Assembly (NCBI GenBank): GCA_947174215.1
Contig: CAMWIB010000059.1
Span: 1-6,780 of the forward strand
Length of the DNA: 6,780 bases
Source: an uncultured Clostridia bacterium
GTDB lineage: Bacteria > Bacillota > Clostridia > Christensenellales > CAG-917
Direction: 5' to 3'
Part shown: positions 5,385 to 6,780 of the stretch, one piece after another
Position numbering within the stretch: position 1 is the first letter of the stretch
Layout: each line of letters opens with the position of its first letter
Translations under genes and position numbers: made by a program
The notes under the pieces: model-generated
The model's input: only the letters and a program-made list of their open reading frames with translations
What the model was told of the DNA's origin: nothing
Databases searched by the model: none

Positions 5385-5413
5385 ATGATAACATAAATAA
5401 GCACTGTTGACAA
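5385..5413 (-). promoter_or_regulatory. dnaN promoter overlapping a DnaA-like box
   Basis: On the minus strand, -35 TTGTCA (5413-5408) and -10 TATCAT (5390-5385) are separated by 17 nt, with a TG one base before the -10 (extended -10). The predicted start is near 5378, giving a leader of about 30 nt. The -35 is part of TTGTCAACA (5413-5405), which differs from the DnaA-box consensus TTATCCACA at two positions, so DnaA could compete with polymerase here. Confidence 0.65.
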
Positions 5414-5498
5414 GTGGAAAAACGGATATAAGCCACTACCTTTTGTGTAAGTTAAGCATATCAACACGCAATATTTTGTAGTTTTATAATTTAAGAAA

Positions 5499-5521
5499 AG
5501 TGGATAAAAGTGTGTGGATAA
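5499..5521 (-). promoter_or_regulatory. Tandem DnaA boxes
   Basis: Two boxes point the same way with 5 nt between them: the consensus TTATCCACA (5521-5513) and TTATCCACT (5507-5499). Close tandem boxes facing an AT-rich stretch are the usual nucleus for DnaA oligomer growth at Bacillota origins. Confidence 0.7.
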
Positions 5522-5548
5522 TCAACATTTGTCAACAGAGAGCGAAAG

Positions 5549-5557
5549 TTGTCCACA
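5549..5557 (+). promoter_or_regulatory. DnaA box, one mismatch
   Basis: TTGTCCACA differs from the consensus only at position 3 and lies in the opposite orientation to the tandem boxes. It ends two bases before the last codon (stop) of the permease gene. Confidence 0.55.
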
Positions 5558-5559
5558 TA

Positions 5560-6615
5560 TCAGAAATTCATTGCTCCAAACGAGAAGATAAGAGAGAAAA
5601 TATAGGCGACGAAAAGGCTTATAAAGAACGTGGTAAACAGAATGATTACGTTGCGCTTTGTGTGCTTGGTATCCTTAAATAAGAGCAGTATTCCAAGTCC
5701 CGCGTTCATACAAAGTCCGCCAAGAGTTGCGCCAAAGCCGAGTCCGCCCATAATATAAAGCTCGCTTAAAACGATAGAGGATACGCAGTTTGGAACAGCA
5801 CCTATGATAACAGCGAAAAGCGGCGCTAAATATTTGTTTACTGATAAAAACTCGATTATCTTATCTTCGCCGATATAATAGATAATTATGCCGAAAATTA
5901 TATTTACGATAAGTACGTATATGAATATTTCAAGCGAGTGCAAAAGCGGATGTATAAAAAATCTGTCTATCTTTTTCTTTTTATCCTCTTTCTTTGTGTA
6001 GTTTGTCAAATATTCAGACAATATGCCGACTTTTTTCTCTTGTTTGTGATTGTGGTGATGATGTTCTTCACACTCACAATTATGACGGGATTCACACTCT
6101 GAATTTACACATTCCTCGCAGGCGCAGGCTTCTTTACAATCGTTTGTTACAACAAGCTCCGCGCTGTCGCAGTGCATAAGGCGAATACGGTACTCGTCGT
6201 TGCAATGCTCAACGTGATGCTGTACTGAGCGGCGGTTTTTTACACATATAAAATCAATGAGATATCCAAATATTAAGCCTATTGCAAATTTAAGCGCGAG
6301 TATAGGGAGTATATGTAGGGCTTTATCCGGATAGCTTAAAAATATAGGCAACGCCTCGTCAGAGGTTGCAAGAAATACGCCGATTAAAGTGCCTACCGTA
6401 ATATGGTGCTTTTTATATAAGTCGGTTGCAACCACTGAAAAACCGCATTGAGGCAAAAGCGAAATACTCACACCTATAAGCGGCGCGAGCTTTCCGTGTA
6501 GTCTGATTTTCTTTGATAAATACGGTTCTATTGCGGCTATGATAAAAGTGAATAGCGCGACGACCGCAAAAATTTTCAGACTGTCTAAAATTGCGTCAAT
6601 GATTACGTCTGCCAT
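5560..6615 (-). CDS. Predicted 10-TM heavy-metal/manganese exporter
   Basis: This 351-residue integral membrane protein matches what I know of the ArsP_2/DUF2899 family (putative 10-TM heavy-metal exporters, also annotated as putative manganese transporters). Hydrophobic segments lie at about residues 8-29, 43-62, 73-93, 101-125, 222-248, 262-285, 289-313 and 321-347, arranged as two similar halves. Each half has a Pro-x-Cys re-entrant-like motif: LLPQCGFS (53-60) and AVPNCVSS (273-280), followed by DLY/ELY. SDEALP (85-90) and GLCMNAG (300-306) are further family-like blocks. Between the halves, residues 133-190 form a soluble loop with nine Cys and ten His, including four consecutive His, suited to binding transition metals. 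Substrate is inferred only. The ATG at 6615-6613 has a weak AAGAAG site. No manganese riboswitch fits between promoter and start, and no terminator is seen before dnaN, so read-through into dnaN is possible. Confidence 0.82.
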   Translation of the reverse strand: MADVIIDAILDSLKIFAVVALFTFIIAAIEPYLSKKIRLHGKLAPLIGVSISLLPQCGFSVVATDLYKKHHITVGTLIGVFLATSDEALPIFLSYPDKALHILPILALKFAIGLIFGYLIDFICVKNRRSVQHHVEHCNDEYRIRLMHCDSAELVVTNDCKEACACEECVNSECESRHNCECEEHHHHNHKQEKKVGILSEYLTNYTKKEDKKKKIDRFFIHPLLHSLEIFIYVLIVNIIFGIIIYYIGEDKIIEFLSVNKYLAPLFAVIIGAVPNCVSSIVLSELYIMGGLGFGATLGGLCMNAGLGILLLFKDTKHTKRNVIILFTTFFISLFVAYIFSLIFSFGAMNF

Positions 6616-6624
6616 ATGCTTCTT

Positions 6625-6633
6625 TGTGGATAA
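6625..6633 (-). promoter_or_regulatory. Perfect DnaA box in permease promoter
   Basis: On the minus strand this reads TTATCCACA, an exact consensus box. It begins at the last base of the -10 and covers the predicted transcription start, so DnaA bound here would be expected to block or modulate initiation. It lies about 1.1 kb from the main box cluster. Confidence 0.6.
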
Positions 6634-6661
6634 TTATATCTCAATAGAATTAAAAGTACAA
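6633..6661 (-). promoter_or_regulatory. Promoter of the permease gene
   Basis: On the minus strand, TATAAT (6638-6633) is preceded by TTGTAC (6661-6656) with a 17-nt spacer. The predicted start near 6626 leaves only about ten bases before the ATG, enough for the weak AAGAAG site. The remaining DNA to the window end is AT-rich with no visible gene. Confidence 0.55.
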
Positions 6662-6780
6662 CTTTGATAAAAGAGTAAATTGAATTTTTATGGAGAAAAA
6701 TAATAGATAAGGAAATATAATTTTTTTTGAAATGTTTATATGAGTACTTATTTAATATAAAAATTAAATAATATATAACC

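Larger units (their letters stand above)
5346..5559. other. Candidate oriC: AT-rich DNA plus DnaA boxes
   Basis: This spacer combines a very AT-rich stretch (about 5356-5400), a possible unwinding element, with several 9-mers resembling TTATCCACA: a perfect box on the minus strand (5521-5513), one-mismatch boxes TTATCCACT (5507-5499, minus) and TTGTCCACA (5549-5557, plus), and two-mismatch TTGTCAACA copies in inverse orientation (5413-5405 minus and 5529-5537 plus). No comparable cluster is seen elsewhere in the window, and the neighbour is dnaN. I could not identify convincing DnaA-trio repeats. Alternatively the boxes could serve only to regulate dnaN, or form half of a bipartite origin. 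Confidence 0.55.

Noticed and set aside
5500..5682. 60-codon plus-strand frame across the DnaA boxes
   Set aside because: It overlaps the box cluster and the permease 3' end, with low-complexity product and no ribosome binding site.
6616..6780. Manganese (yybP-ykoY) riboswitch or another gene upstream of the permease
   Set aside because: Only about ten bases separate the predicted start from the ATG, the remaining DNA shows no riboswitch-like helices, and all ATG frames are very short.
1..6780. CRISPR array, tRNA, rRNA or transposase
   Set aside because: No regularly spaced repeats, tRNA-like or rRNA-like segments, or transposase motifs are visible.

Overview
The window looks like a chromosomal replication-initiation neighbourhood from a low-GC Bacillota, most likely an uncultured Clostridia lineage. 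The evidence is the gene content (recF, dnaA, dnaN), the Firmicutes-type DnaA and beta clamp, AT-rich spacers with strong sigma-A-like promoters, and a Clostridia-type ArsP_2/DUF2899 permease. Genus cannot be read from the sequence.

Layout from left to right: recF (minus, 76-1179) and dnaA (plus, 1286-2653) diverge from a compact spacer built on a perfect 9-bp inverted repeat that supplies promoter elements to both strands. The dnaA promoter sits so close to the ATG that the mRNA is probably leaderless. A structured spacer (2654-2885) holds several hairpins, an extended -10 promoter and a weak terminator-like hairpin, ahead of a small antibiotic-biosynthesis-monooxygenase (ABM) fold gene (plus, 2886-3176). 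A hairpin-rich tract and a good intrinsic terminator (3262-3295) follow. Next comes a self-contained unit: promoter 3309-3337, a roughly 145-nt RNA region with nested helices starting at the predicted transcription start, a hairpin that can hide the ribosome binding site, and a 158-residue SLOG/DUF1273-like gene (plus, 3538-4014). A dispersed-repeat-like palindrome and a strong bidirectional terminator (4125-4152) separate it from dnaN (minus, 4245-5345). Upstream of dnaN, 5346-5559 carries an AT-rich stretch and a cluster of DnaA-box sequences, making it the best oriC candidate in the window. A predicted 10-TM metal exporter with a Cys/His-rich loop (minus, 5560-6615) closes the window; its promoter carries another perfect DnaA box.

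DnaA opens the origin and loads helicase, the beta clamp gives the polymerase processivity, and RecF acts at stalled forks and gaps. The usual dnaA-dnaN-recF order is broken here: dnaA and dnaN converge, about 1.6 kb apart, with two unrelated genes between them, and recF diverges from dnaA. The most unusual item is the structured RNA leader with a possible translational or transcriptional switch controlling the SLOG-like gene. All RNA structures were found by eye from complementarity and have no covariation support.
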